A stretch of DNA of 5,005 bases, taken from contig CAKZOF010000052.1 of NCBI GenBank assembly GCA_937135995.1, forward strand, positions 1-5,005, read 5' to 3'. Positions 1 through 4,844 of the stretch are shown here, piece by piece; position 1 is the stretch's first letter; every line of letters starts with the position of its first letter. The stretch comes from an uncultured Pyrinomonas sp. (GTDB lineage: Bacteria; Acidobacteriota; Blastocatellia; Pyrinomonadales; Pyrinomonadaceae). The notes beneath the pieces were generated by a model. It saw only the letters and a list, made by a program, of their open reading frames with translations, was not told the origin of the DNA and searched no databases. A program made the translations under genes and the position numbers.

Positions 1-1
1 C

Positions 2-73
2 CTGGCCGCGTGGCCGACGCTGCACCGCTCGTCGGTCGCCGCACCGGCCGACGACGTCGCCCGCACCCCCTAG
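2..73 (+). CDS. C-terminal end of an unidentified protein (5' truncated, actinobacterial-like)
   Basis: An open frame enters from the left edge and ends at TAG (71-73), giving 23 residues ending in DDVARTP. Of the 23 codons, 22 end in G or C, the signature of real coding sequence in very GC-rich actinobacteria. The competing frame that starts at GTG 10 has a much poorer third-position bias over the same bases. The stop lies 11 bases before the GTG of the kinase fragment, an operon-like spacing. Too little is left to name the protein. The stretch probably belongs to a different genome from the bulk of the window (see the junction entry). Confidence is limited by the short length. Confidence 0.4.
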   Translation: MAAWPTLHRSSVAAPADDVARTP

Positions 74-3000
74 CCTGGGCGGTCGTGAGCACCGCCACCG
101 CCGTCGACCCCGGCACCTGCGACGCGCTGCGCCGCGTCCTGGCCCCGCTCGGCACGCTCGTGCGCGCCGAGCGCCTGACCGGCGGGACGTTCGCGACCAC
201 GTACCGCGCCCACCTCGGCGACGGCACGCGCGTCGTCTACGTTCGCGAGGCAGACGGACGCGATCTGATGCTTCGCGATCTGGCGAGCGGCGAAGAACAG
301 GTCATCGCCCGGCGCGTCGAGGGGCTGGCGCTGGCTCGCGGGCGCATCGTGAGCGATGATGGACAACGCGTCGTCTACGAAGCCACCGCCGTCAGCAACC
401 GACAACTTCTTCTCTTCGACGGGCGAAACGGGCTCGTGCGCCAGATCACACCTCGGGGCACACGTTCGGCGGACGTGCCCTTCAATGCGACGATCAGCGG
501 CGACGGATCACGCATCGCTTTCGCGTCGAGAAGCGATTTAGTCGGCAGCAATCCGGATGGCAGCGTTGAACTCTACGTTCACGACATCCCGACGCGGCGC
601 ACGCTTCAAATCACCGACGCGCCAGCCGAAGCTACGGCCGAAGTCGTCTCATCTTTAAACGACGACGGCACCATCGTCGCTTTTAATTTCGCGCGCCTCC
701 TCTCCGGTCCAGTGTCGGACGCTGCGTTGGCGAACAACAGCGAAATCTACACGGCCACGCTTCCGGCGCGCCCGCCCTTTTCGACCGATGCAACGATCAC
801 GAGCGCGCCGCTGCTCGGCAGCGGTCCAGTCAATCTACTCGCGCCGGATTCCATCGCCATCGCCACCGGGAACAATTTCGCTTTCGACGCTCTGCAAGCG
901 CAACGCCAACCGGACGGCTCTTTCCCTTTGAACTTAGGCGGTGTAACCGTCACGGTCAACGGGCGACCGGCGCAGCTCTTTTACGTCTCGCCGACGCAGG
1001 TGAACTTTCACGTGCCCGCCGAAACCGAGATCGGTCCGGCAGAGATCGTCGTCACCAATCCAGACGGCTTTCAAACGCGCGTCATGGCAAACATAATCCG
1101 CACGCTTCCCGCCCTGTTCACAGATCGGAGTGGCGAAGCGATCGCGCTCGATGCCGATACCTTCTTGCGCTCCCCCTTCGGACCGATGACGCGGCGGCTG
1201 GCGATATTTGCGACCGGCGTGCGACGCGCCGGATCGTTCGCCGTCCTCTTGAACGGGCGGCCCGCGCCGATCGAGACCCTCGTTACCGTCCCAAGCCTTC
1301 CCGGATTGGACCAGATAAACGTCGCGCTCGACGCGCGACCAGCTGGACCAGCGAGCGTCCAAATCACCGCCGAAGATCAGATGAGCAATCGGGCGACGCT
1401 CGTTTTCGCAGGCGCAAAGCCGGGCGCGATCGTCATCAACGAGGTCCTCTTCGATCCGCCGGATGGCGCGCTAGGCGACGCCAATCGCGACGGCGTGCGC
1501 AGCGGCAGCGATGACGAATTCATCGAACTTGTCAACGCGTCGGGCGACGCGCTCGATTTGAGCAACTGGACCATAGAAGTGCGCGCCGCTGGCGACGCGC
1601 GGGCGAGCGTGCGTCACGTGTTCGCCGCTGGGACGCAAATCGCGGCGGGCGATGCCATCGTCGTCTTCGGCGGCGGCAATTTCGATGCGCGCAACCCTGC
1701 CTTCGGCGGCGCGCAAGTCTTCAAAGCTTCGACGGGAAACCTAGCGCTCAGCAATAACGGCGCTACTATCACTGTGCGCGATGCAACCGGTGCCGTCATC
1801 GACGAGTTCGCCTACGGCACACCGCAGGATGACTTCGCCGGAAGCGGCATCAACCAATCGGTCACGCGCTCGCCCGATATCGCAGGCGCTTTCGTGCGCC
1901 ACCTTTCGGCGCAAGGCGCGGCGGGAAGACGCTTTTCGCCCGGCACGCGCACCGACGGTTCGTTCTTCGTCGCGCGCGCCGCGAACCTAGCGAGCGTGAG
2001 CCTCGAACCACCCGCGCTCGCCCTCGTCGAAGGGCAGACGGCAGTCCTGACAGCGCGCGCGCTGGACCAGTATGGACGCCCCTTCGAACGCGCCAGTTTC
2101 GCTTTCGCATCGAGCGATGACGCGATCGTGACCATCACTGCAGTCAACGTCGTCGGGGCGGAAGCGACAGCCACCGTGCGCGCGCTTCGCGCTGGGACGG
2201 CGCAACTCGCGCTCACGGCCAGCGATGGCGCGACGACCATCACGCGCGCAGCGACGATCTCGGTCGCGCCCGCTCCGCCGCGCATCACACGTCTCGAGAT
2301 CGAACCGAAACAAGCGAGCGTCAATCGCGGAAACGTTCGGCAGTTCGCGGCGCGCGCTTTCAATGAACGGGGCGAAGAGATCACCGGCGTGCGTTTCGAC
2401 TGGTCCACCACCGATGCCGAGATCGCGGCGGTGAACGCGCAAGGCGAAGCGCGCGGCGTCGGCGTCGGGCGTGCGAAAGTGCGCGTGAGCGCGCCCGATG
2501 GTATGGGCGGCACAATCTCGGACGAAGCGATGCTCGAAGTCCGTCTTCCGCTCATCATCAACGAGATTCTGGCCGACGTTCCACCCGACGATCCGGCGAC
2601 GCGCAACATCGAAGGCGATGCGAATCGCGACGGCACGCGCAACAGCGCCGATGACGAATTCATCGAACTCGTCAACGCGTCGGGCGAGCCGGTCGATATC
2701 TCGAACGTCATGATCTCCGATGTGACCGCCACGCGCTTCACTTTCCCGGCGAACACGCGGCTCGAGTCCGGACGCGCCGCGGTGATCTTTGGCGGCGGCG
2801 CAGTGCCGACGAACGATCCGGCTTTCGGCGGCGCGCTCATCTTTACAGCTAACTCGCTCGGCTTGAACGATGGCGGCGATACGGTGCACGTCCGCTTGCG
2901 AGTTGGCGGCGCAGACGTGACGGTCGCTTCGCAAAGCTACGGGTCGAGCGGTGGACCAGCCGCGCCATCCGATCAATCGCTCACGCGCTCGCCCGATGCG

Positions 3001-4254
3001 AGCATCGATTCGGCAGGCGGCGAACTCACCGCGCACGCTAATGCAGTCAACGCGCAAGGCCGTATCTTTTCGCCGGGCACGCGCGCTGATGGGACGCCTT
3101 TCGGCTCACCGCCGATCGCGCGCATCGAAATCATCCCTGCCTCCGCCTCCGCACGCACCGGCCAAAGCGCGACTTTCATCGCGCGCGCTTTCACGGTCGC
3201 GAACGGCGCGGAGAGAGAGCTTTCGAACGTCTCGTTCATCTGGAGCGCGAGCGACGCAAATCGAGCGGATCTCGCGCCGATCGCTGGTCCGAGTACGACC
3301 GCGACGGCGCTCGCCGCTGGCACGGTGACGATTCGCGCGCGTGCGGGCGGTCAAGAGGCGGTGGCGACTTTGATGATCACCACTGTGGTCGCCAGCGTCG
3401 ATCTCAAACCCGACGCGGCGACGGTCGGCATCGGCAACAGCGTTACCTTCACGGCGACGGCGCGCGACGCGCAAGGGCGCGAAGTTCCCGGCATCGCGTT
3501 CGATTTCAGTCTGCGCGACTCGCAACCGACGGGCGTCGCGACCGTCATCGCGCAAACCGCCGACACCATCACTGTGCGCGCAGATCGCGTCGGAAGCGTG
3601 AACGTCGTCGCGCGTTACACTCGCCCGGACGACGGCGCGGTGCTGGAGGACTCGTCCGCGCTGACGGCGCGCGCTGCTGGCCCAGCGGTTCCTGCTCCAG
3701 GCCAAATCGTCATCAACGAAGCGTTGGTCGCGTTCTCTTCTTCGACCGCCGAAACGCGGAACGATTTCATCGAACTGCTCAACAAGACGGACCAACCGCT
3801 CGACATCAGCGGGTTGACGATCACCTTCCGACCGAGCGGCGCAGGCAACGTGCCTGCGACCGTGCAGCTTCCCGGCAGCGTCGGCAGCGGCACGGTCATC
3901 ATCGGACCGCGCAGCTACTTCCTCGTCGTCAACGGCGCGGAGACTTTCGGCGTCGCGGCTGATTACAACGCGGGAGCGGGCAATCTGGACATGAACGGTA
4001 CGACCGGTGCCATCAAGATCGAAATCGGCGGCACGAGACTCGATGGTTTCGCTTATCAAGGCGGCAGCTCGCCGCCCGCCGCGCCGTTCAACTCCTACGG
4101 CGAAGGGGCGATCTTCACGTTCACGAGCGGCGCGACCAATGATCTCATACGCAGCCCCGATGGCGCCGATACGAACGACAACGCGCGCGATTTTCGGCGC
4201 AACGGTTCGACATCGAACGTCTCGCCGAAACGCGCCAATCCAACGCTCCCGTAA
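10..4254 (+). CDS. Giant exported repeat protein: PD40 / TIGR03437-type / lamin-tail and Ig-like array (5' end chimeric)
   Basis: The open frame is 1414 codons, ending at TAA 4252-4254. Residues 1-25 come from sequence upstream of a better GTG start, and 26-77 are a kinase fragment; neither belongs to this protein. From about residue 77 the order is: PD40 propeller blades (77-251), a TIGR03437-type domain (277-466), lamin-tail 1 (472-653), two Big2-like Ig domains (658-847), lamin-tail 2 (848-1031), two more Ig-like domains (1035-1229) and lamin-tail 3 (1231-1414). The genuine start, including any signal peptide, is lost at the left junction. There is no catalytic signature, sortase motif or membrane anchor at the C-terminus, which ends SPKRANPTLP right after the last lamin-tail domain. 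Such architectures are typical of extracellular or surface proteins of Acidobacteriota. Roles in adhesion or matrix binding are plausible but unproven. The Crp-like gene starts 36 bases downstream without a visible terminator. Confidence 0.85.
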   Translation: MADAAPLVGRRTGRRRRPHPLAWAVVSTATAVDPGTCDALRRVLAPLGTLVRAERLTGGTFATTYRAHLGDGTRVVYVREADGRDLMLRDLASGEEQVIARRVEGLALARGRIVSDDGQRVVYEATAVSNRQLLLFDGRNGLVRQITPRGTRSADVPFNATISGDGSRIAFASRSDLVGSNPDGSVELYVHDIPTRRTLQITDAPAEATAEVVSSLNDDGTIVAFNFARLLSGPVSDAALANNSEIYTATLPARPPFSTDATITSAPLLGSGPVNLLAPDSIAIATGNNFAFDALQAQRQPDGSFPLNLGGVTVTVNGRPAQLFYVSPTQVNFHVPAETEIGPAEIVVTNPDGFQTRVMANIIRTLPALFTDRSGEAIALDADTFLRSPFGPMTRRLAIFATGVRRAGSFAVLLNGRPAPIETLVTVPSLPGLDQINVALDARPAGPASVQITAEDQMSNRATLVFAGAKPGAIVINEVLFDPPDGALGDANRDGVRSGSDDEFIELVNASGDALDLSNWTIEVRAAGDARASVRHVFAAGTQIAAGDAIVVFGGGNFDARNPAFGGAQVFKASTGNLALSNNGATITVRDATGAVIDEFAYGTPQDDFAGSGINQSVTRSPDIAGAFVRHLSAQGAAGRRFSPGTRTDGSFFVARAANLASVSLEPPALALVEGQTAVLTARALDQYGRPFERASFAFASSDDAIVTITAVNVVGAEATATVRALRAGTAQLALTASDGATTITRAATISVAPAPPRITRLEIEPKQASVNRGNVRQFAARAFNERGEEITGVRFDWSTTDAEIAAVNAQGEARGVGVGRAKVRVSAPDGMGGTISDEAMLEVRLPLIINEILADVPPDDPATRNIEGDANRDGTRNSADDEFIELVNASGEPVDISNVMISDVTATRFTFPANTRLESGRAAVIFGGGAVPTNDPAFGGALIFTANSLGLNDGGDTVHVRLRVGGADVTVASQSYGSSGGPAAPSDQSLTRSPDASIDSAGGELTAHANAVNAQGRIFSPGTRADGTPFGSPPIARIEIIPASASARTGQSATFIARAFTVANGAERELSNVSFIWSASDANRADLAPIAGPSTTATALAAGTVTIRARAGGQEAVATLMITTVVASVDLKPDAATVGIGNSVTFTATARDAQGREVPGIAFDFSLRDSQPTGVATVIAQTADTITVRADRVGSVNVVARYTRPDDGAVLEDSSALTARAAGPAVPAPGQIVINEALVAFSSSTAETRNDFIELLNKTDQPLDISGLTITFRPSGAGNVPATVQLPGSVGSGTVIIGPRSYFLVVNGAETFGVAADYNAGAGNLDMNGTTGAIKIEIGGTRLDGFAYQGGSSPPAAPFNSYGEGAIFTFTSGATNDLIRSPDGADTNDNARDFRRNGSTSNVSPKRANPTLP
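71..76 (+). promoter_or_regulatory. Possible actinobacterial -10 element for a leaderless start
   Basis: TAGCCT resembles the TAnnnT -10 hexamer of GC-rich actinobacteria. It ends 8 bases before GTG 85, so transcription would begin at or near the start codon, giving a leaderless mRNA, which is common in that phylum. No good Shine-Dalgarno precedes the GTG, which fits. The hexamer overlaps the TAG stop of the upstream frame, so chance similarity is quite possible. Confidence 0.3.
85..240 (+). pseudogene. N-terminal fragment of an APH/fructosamine-kinase-type phosphotransferase
   Basis: GTG 85 opens a frame of 52 codons, every one of which ends in G or C. The product has an N-terminal helix-like stretch (CDALRRVLAPLG) and then LTGGTFATTYRAHLGDGTRVV. 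This resembles the start of the actinobacterial phosphotransferases of the aminoglycoside phosphotransferase/fructosamine kinase superfamily, where a glycine-containing loop precedes two beta strands and the second strand ends in an ATP-binding lysine (typically VVK). Here the sequence reads VVY and then turns into beta-propeller sequence, so the lysine, the rest of the N-lobe and the whole catalytic C-lobe are missing. The fragment cannot be an active kinase. It reads in frame into the giant repeat protein, which I attribute to a chimeric join. The family call rests on pattern recognition of a short stretch and is moderate. Confidence 0.5.
220..241. other. Probable chimeric junction between two unrelated genomes
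   Basis: Third-position GC is 100% for the 52 codons up to base 240. From 241 many codons end in A or T (GTT, GCA, GGA, GAT, CTT, GAA within the next 20 codons). Overall GC drops from about 79% (1-240) to about 67% (241-480) by hand count. The encoded family changes at the same point, from kinase N-lobe to PD40 propeller. The join lies in sequence that suits both families (DGTRVV is usual in the kinase strand and also in PD40 blades). The 13 bases at 229-241 recur exactly at 367-379 inside the propeller. This suggests a join through short shared sequence, most likely an assembly or library artefact rather than a natural fusion. Confidence 0.6.
235..762 (+). other. PD40/TolB-like beta-propeller blades (partial)
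   Basis: Residues ~77-251 hold at least three blade-like repeats with the PD40 pattern: a D-G-x-R-hydrophobic strand followed by a strand naming a 'display' or 'property' segment. Examples are DGTRVVYVREADGRD, DGQRVVYEATAVSNRQ, and SGDGSRIAFASRSDLVG followed by ELYVHDIPTRRTLQIT. A propeller usually needs six to eight blades, so the missing upstream part probably carried more. In acidobacterial proteins these blades often precede a TIGR03437-type domain, as here. Confidence 0.7.
838..1407 (+). other. TIGR03437-type 'Solibacter C-terminal' domain, internal here
   Basis: Residues ~277-466 follow the pattern of this acidobacterial beta-rich domain: LAPDSIAIATGNNFA, then GGVTVTVNGRPAQLFYVSPT and QVNFHVP, an 'ALFTD...G.AIA' segment, RRLAIFATGVR, a second VLLNGRPAP, GLDQINVALD, and a closing strand SNRATLVF. 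The two half-repeats, each built around a V-x-(V/L)-N-G-R-P-A core, look like two tandem Ig/IPT-like sandwiches. The domain was named for its C-terminal position, but here ~950 residues follow it. No enzymatic role is known. Confidence 0.7.
1477..1512 (+). other. Dockerin/EF-hand-like calcium loop in LTD 1
   Basis: Residues 490-501 read DANRDGVRSGSD: Asp1, Asn3, Asp5, Gly6 and Asp12 match the type I dockerin/EF-hand loop. There is no obvious paired F-helix; the following residues form the DEFIEL strand. Calcium binding is an inference from the ligand pattern. Confidence 0.5.
1509..1547 (+). repeat. 39-bp direct repeat, copy A (1 mismatch to copy B)
   Basis: Bases 1509-1547 equal 2649-2687 except at 1530 (T) versus 2670 (C), a synonymous change (CTT/CTC). 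The two copies are exactly 1140 bases apart. They encode the DDEFIELVNASG core of LTD 1. Confidence 0.85.
1981..2550 (+). repeat. Ig-like (Big2-type) domain pair 1
   Basis: Two ~90-100 residue modules, residues 658-757 and 758-847. Each opens with a strand of the form 'ASVSLEP' / 'ITRLEIEP', followed by 'VEGQTAVLTARALDQYGRP' or 'VNRGNVRQFAARAFNERGEE'. Each then has a F.(W/F)(S/A)(S/T)(D/T)DA strand and a closing '(A)GTAQLALTA' or 'VGRAKVRVSA' strand. This is the pattern of bacterial Ig-like domain group 2, common in adhesins and cell-wall proteins. They act as the spacer between LTD 1 and LTD 2. Confidence 0.65.
2617..2652 (+). other. Dockerin/EF-hand-like calcium loop in LTD 2
   Basis: Residues 870-881 read DANRDGTRNSAD, again with Asp1, Asn3, Asp5, Gly6 and Asp12 in place. 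The loop sits at the same position in the domain as in LTD 1, before the DEFIEL strand. Seven of the 12 loop residues are fixed between the two copies outside variable positions 7, 9, 10 and 11, including every predicted ligand. Confidence 0.5.
2649..2687 (+). repeat. 39-bp direct repeat, copy B
   Basis: Second copy of the repeat described at 1509-1547, lying in LTD 2 in the same reading frame. The shorter matching block AATCGCGACGGC at 1483-1494 and 2623-2634 has the same 1140-base offset, so the similarity extends over the calcium-loop codons. Confidence 0.85.
3112..3696 (+). repeat. Ig-like (Big2-type) domain pair 2
   Basis: Residues ~1035-1125 and ~1126-1229. The first opens IARIEIIPASASARTGQSA and contains a FIWSASDAN strand. 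The second opens VASVDLKPDAATVGIGNSV, continues FTATARDAQGREVPG, and has a FDFSLRDS strand. Both show the Big2 order: P-x-x-(A/S)-x-(V/A)-x-x-G-x-(S/T), then an (A/T)A-(R)-A-x-(D/T) strand. The pair repeats the LTD-spacing role of the first pair, although the sequences have diverged. Confidence 0.65.
3700..4251 (+). repeat. Lamin-tail domain 3 (LTD), C-terminal, without Ca loop
   Basis: Residues 1231-1414. It opens QIVINEALVAF, has the core NDFIELLNKTDQPLDISG, a VIIGPRSYFLVVNGAE strand, the LDGFAYQGG strand, and closes with RSPDGADTNDNARDF (RSPD 1381-1384) and NVSPKRANP. This ending is characteristic of stand-alone bacterial LTDs. The Asp/Asn loop of LTDs 1 and 2 is replaced by a short Ser/Thr segment, so this copy is an older or independent member of the array and not a recent duplicate. 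Confidence 0.75.
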
Positions 4255-4277
4255 ATTCCATCCAACGAGCGAAACGC

Positions 4278-4282
4278 AGGAG
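4278..4282 (+). promoter_or_regulatory. Ribosome binding site of the Crp-like gene
   Basis: AGGAG lies 8 bases upstream of ATG 4291, ideal spacing. It fixes this ATG as the start, within the 36-base gap after the giant repeat gene. Confidence 0.75.
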
Positions 4283-4290
4283 CCCTCGCC

Positions 4291-4737
4291 ATGCCAACGA
4301 AGAAGCTCGAATTTTTGAGGATTTGGCGCGCGGTTGAAGGGGTGAAGCCAGCGCAAAGGTATCGCGCTGAGACGGAAATTTTCGAGCAAGCGTCGGCGGT
4401 CAACGAAACCTACTTGATCGAAGATGGTTTGATTCGACTCATCCGTTTCGGCGATCGCGGGCAAGAAGTGACTGTCGCGTTGCGCTTTCCGGGCTGGGTG
4501 CTCGGCGCCGCATCGGTGATTCTCCGGCTGCCATCTCCGGTGACGGCCATCACCGCGACGGAATGCCGATTGCGCCCGATCCCCGCCAGGCTCTTGCTCC
4601 GGCTCATCGAGACCAACGTCGCCACCTCGCGTTACCTTCTTGAGATGCTCAGCCACGAAGTTTACGAGCAGATTGACCGCACGATTCAACTGAGTCAATG
4701 TACGGCCCAACAACGGCTCGAACAATTGCTTTGTTAA
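4291..4737 (+). CDS. Crp/Fnr-type cyclic-nucleotide-binding-fold protein lacking the HTH domain
   Basis: The 148-residue product covers the N-terminal half of a Crp/Fnr regulator. It has a beta-roll (about residues 20-98; ETYLIEDGLIRLIRFGDRGQE, a PGWVLGAAS turn, then AITATECRLRPIP) followed by the long dimerisation helix (about 101-147; PARLLLRLIE...LEMLSHEVYEQIDR...QQRLEQLL). Full-length members are usually ~220-240 residues, with a winged helix-turn-helix after the RLEQLL segment. Here TAA (4735-4737) ends the protein at that boundary. The +1 frame continues to a TGA near 4803 but does not look like an HTH, so a simple frameshift is not evident. Classical cAMP ligands are not conserved: the usual GE near the phosphate-binding cassette is changed (LGA) and the R-S-A arginine is absent. 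The N-terminal Cys cluster of FNR is also missing; cysteines are at 92, 137 and 148 only. It may form dimers and act as a ligand sensor or dominant-negative partner, or be a remnant. Confidence 0.75.
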   Translation: MPTKKLEFLRIWRAVEGVKPAQRYRAETEIFEQASAVNETYLIEDGLIRLIRFGDRGQEVTVALRFPGWVLGAASVILRLPSPVTAITATECRLRPIPARLLLRLIETNVATSRYLLEMLSHEVYEQIDRTIQLSQCTAQQRLEQLLC

Positions 4738-4750
4738 TTCCAAAATCAAT

Positions 4751-4764
4751 TTGATCCAGATCAA
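4751..4764. promoter_or_regulatory. Perfect FNR/Dnr-type operator (TTGAT-N4-ATCAA)
   Basis: TTGATCCAGATCAA has both 5-base half-sites of the FNR-family consensus intact with the standard 4-base spacer. It begins 13 bases after the stop codon of the Crp-like gene and lies ~80 bases before the start codon of the small exported protein. FNR, ANR and DNR-type regulators (oxygen, nitrate or nitric oxide responses) bind this sequence. It is centred at 4757.5, about 41.5 bases upstream of the start of transcription suggested by the -10 candidate at 4788-4793, the classical position for a class II activator site. Confidence 0.6.
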
Positions 4765-4793
4765 TGACGAAAGGAGTCGGCGAGATTTAGCAT
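4764..4793 (+). promoter_or_regulatory. Candidate promoter for the small exported protein
   Basis: A weak -35-like ATGACG (4764-4769) and a -10-like TAGCAT (4788-4793) are separated by 18 bases; each matches its sigma-70 consensus at 4 of 6 positions. Transcription would start near 4799-4801, giving a leader of about 45 bases. Weak core elements plus an adjoining FNR-type site are what an activator-dependent promoter would look like. The core elements alone would not be convincing. Confidence 0.35.
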
Positions 4794-4827
4794 GGCGAGT
4801 CTGAGAAGAGGTCATCCTAAAGAGATT

Positions 4828-4833
4828 AAGGAG
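4828..4833 (+). promoter_or_regulatory. Ribosome binding site of the small exported protein
   Basis: AAGGAG is followed by 11 bases and then ATG 4845. The spacing is slightly long but within the used range. It supports this start over any internal one. Confidence 0.65.
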
Positions 4834-4844
4834 AGCAGAACATC

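Larger units (their letters stand above)
1423..1968 (+). repeat. Lamin-tail domain 1 (LTD), with embedded Ca-binding-type loop
   Basis: Residues 472-653. Hallmarks are the opening strand IVINEVLFD, the core DEFIELVNASG followed by LDLSNWTIE, the FGGGNF turn, and a closing RSPD (620-623) plus FSPGTRTDG. Between the first strand and the DEFIEL core is a 12-residue loop D490-A-N-R-D-G-V-R-S-G-S-D501. It matches the dockerin/EF-hand pattern DxNxDGxxxxxD, with acidic or Asn residues at positions 1, 3, 5 and 12. LTDs are immunoglobulin-fold modules, known in nuclear lamins and in many secreted bacterial proteins. Confidence 0.75.
2551..3102 (+). repeat. Lamin-tail domain 2 (LTD), with embedded Ca-binding-type loop
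   Basis: Residues 848-1031. It opens LIINEILAD, has the core DEFIELVNASG followed by VDISNVMISD, an IFGGGAV turn, PAFGGALIF, and closes with RSPD (993-996) and FSPGTRADG. It is the closest relative of LTD 1. A 39-base stretch covering the DEFIELVNASG codons differs from LTD 1 at a single base, indicating duplication of the unit. It contains the same 12-residue Asp/Asn loop as LTD 1. Confidence 0.75.

Noticed and set aside
10..84. GTG at 10 as the true start of the giant protein
   Set aside because: The 25 residues before GTG 85 are Arg/Pro-rich with poor third-position bias and overlap a better frame ending at 71-73. No ribosome site or signal peptide is visible.
1477..2652. True dockerin domain (cellulosome-type)
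   Set aside because: A dockerin has two such loops ~22 residues apart, each with its own helix. Here single loops occur 380 residues apart inside separate lamin-tail domains.
1812..3057. Two long overlapping minus-strand frames (342 and 356 codons)
   Set aside because: Both are antisense to the LTD/Ig-like array, have low-complexity Arg/Ala/Ser composition, and lack a ribosome site or domain similarity. They are composition shadows.
4255..4290. Terminator or promoter between the repeat gene and the Crp-like gene
   Set aside because: The 36 bases hold a ribosome binding site but no inverted repeat with a T-run and no convincing -35/-10 pair.
4735..4805. Frameshifted HTH domain after the Crp-like gene
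   Set aside because: The other forward frames give either an early stop or a short Asn/Arg-rich peptide ending near 4803, with no helix-turn-helix pattern.
3106..4815. 569-codon open frame on the minus strand
   Set aside because: It lies antisense to the giant repeat gene and the whole Crp-like gene. Its product is rich in Arg, Asp and Ala without recognisable domains, as expected when GC-rich codons are read backwards.
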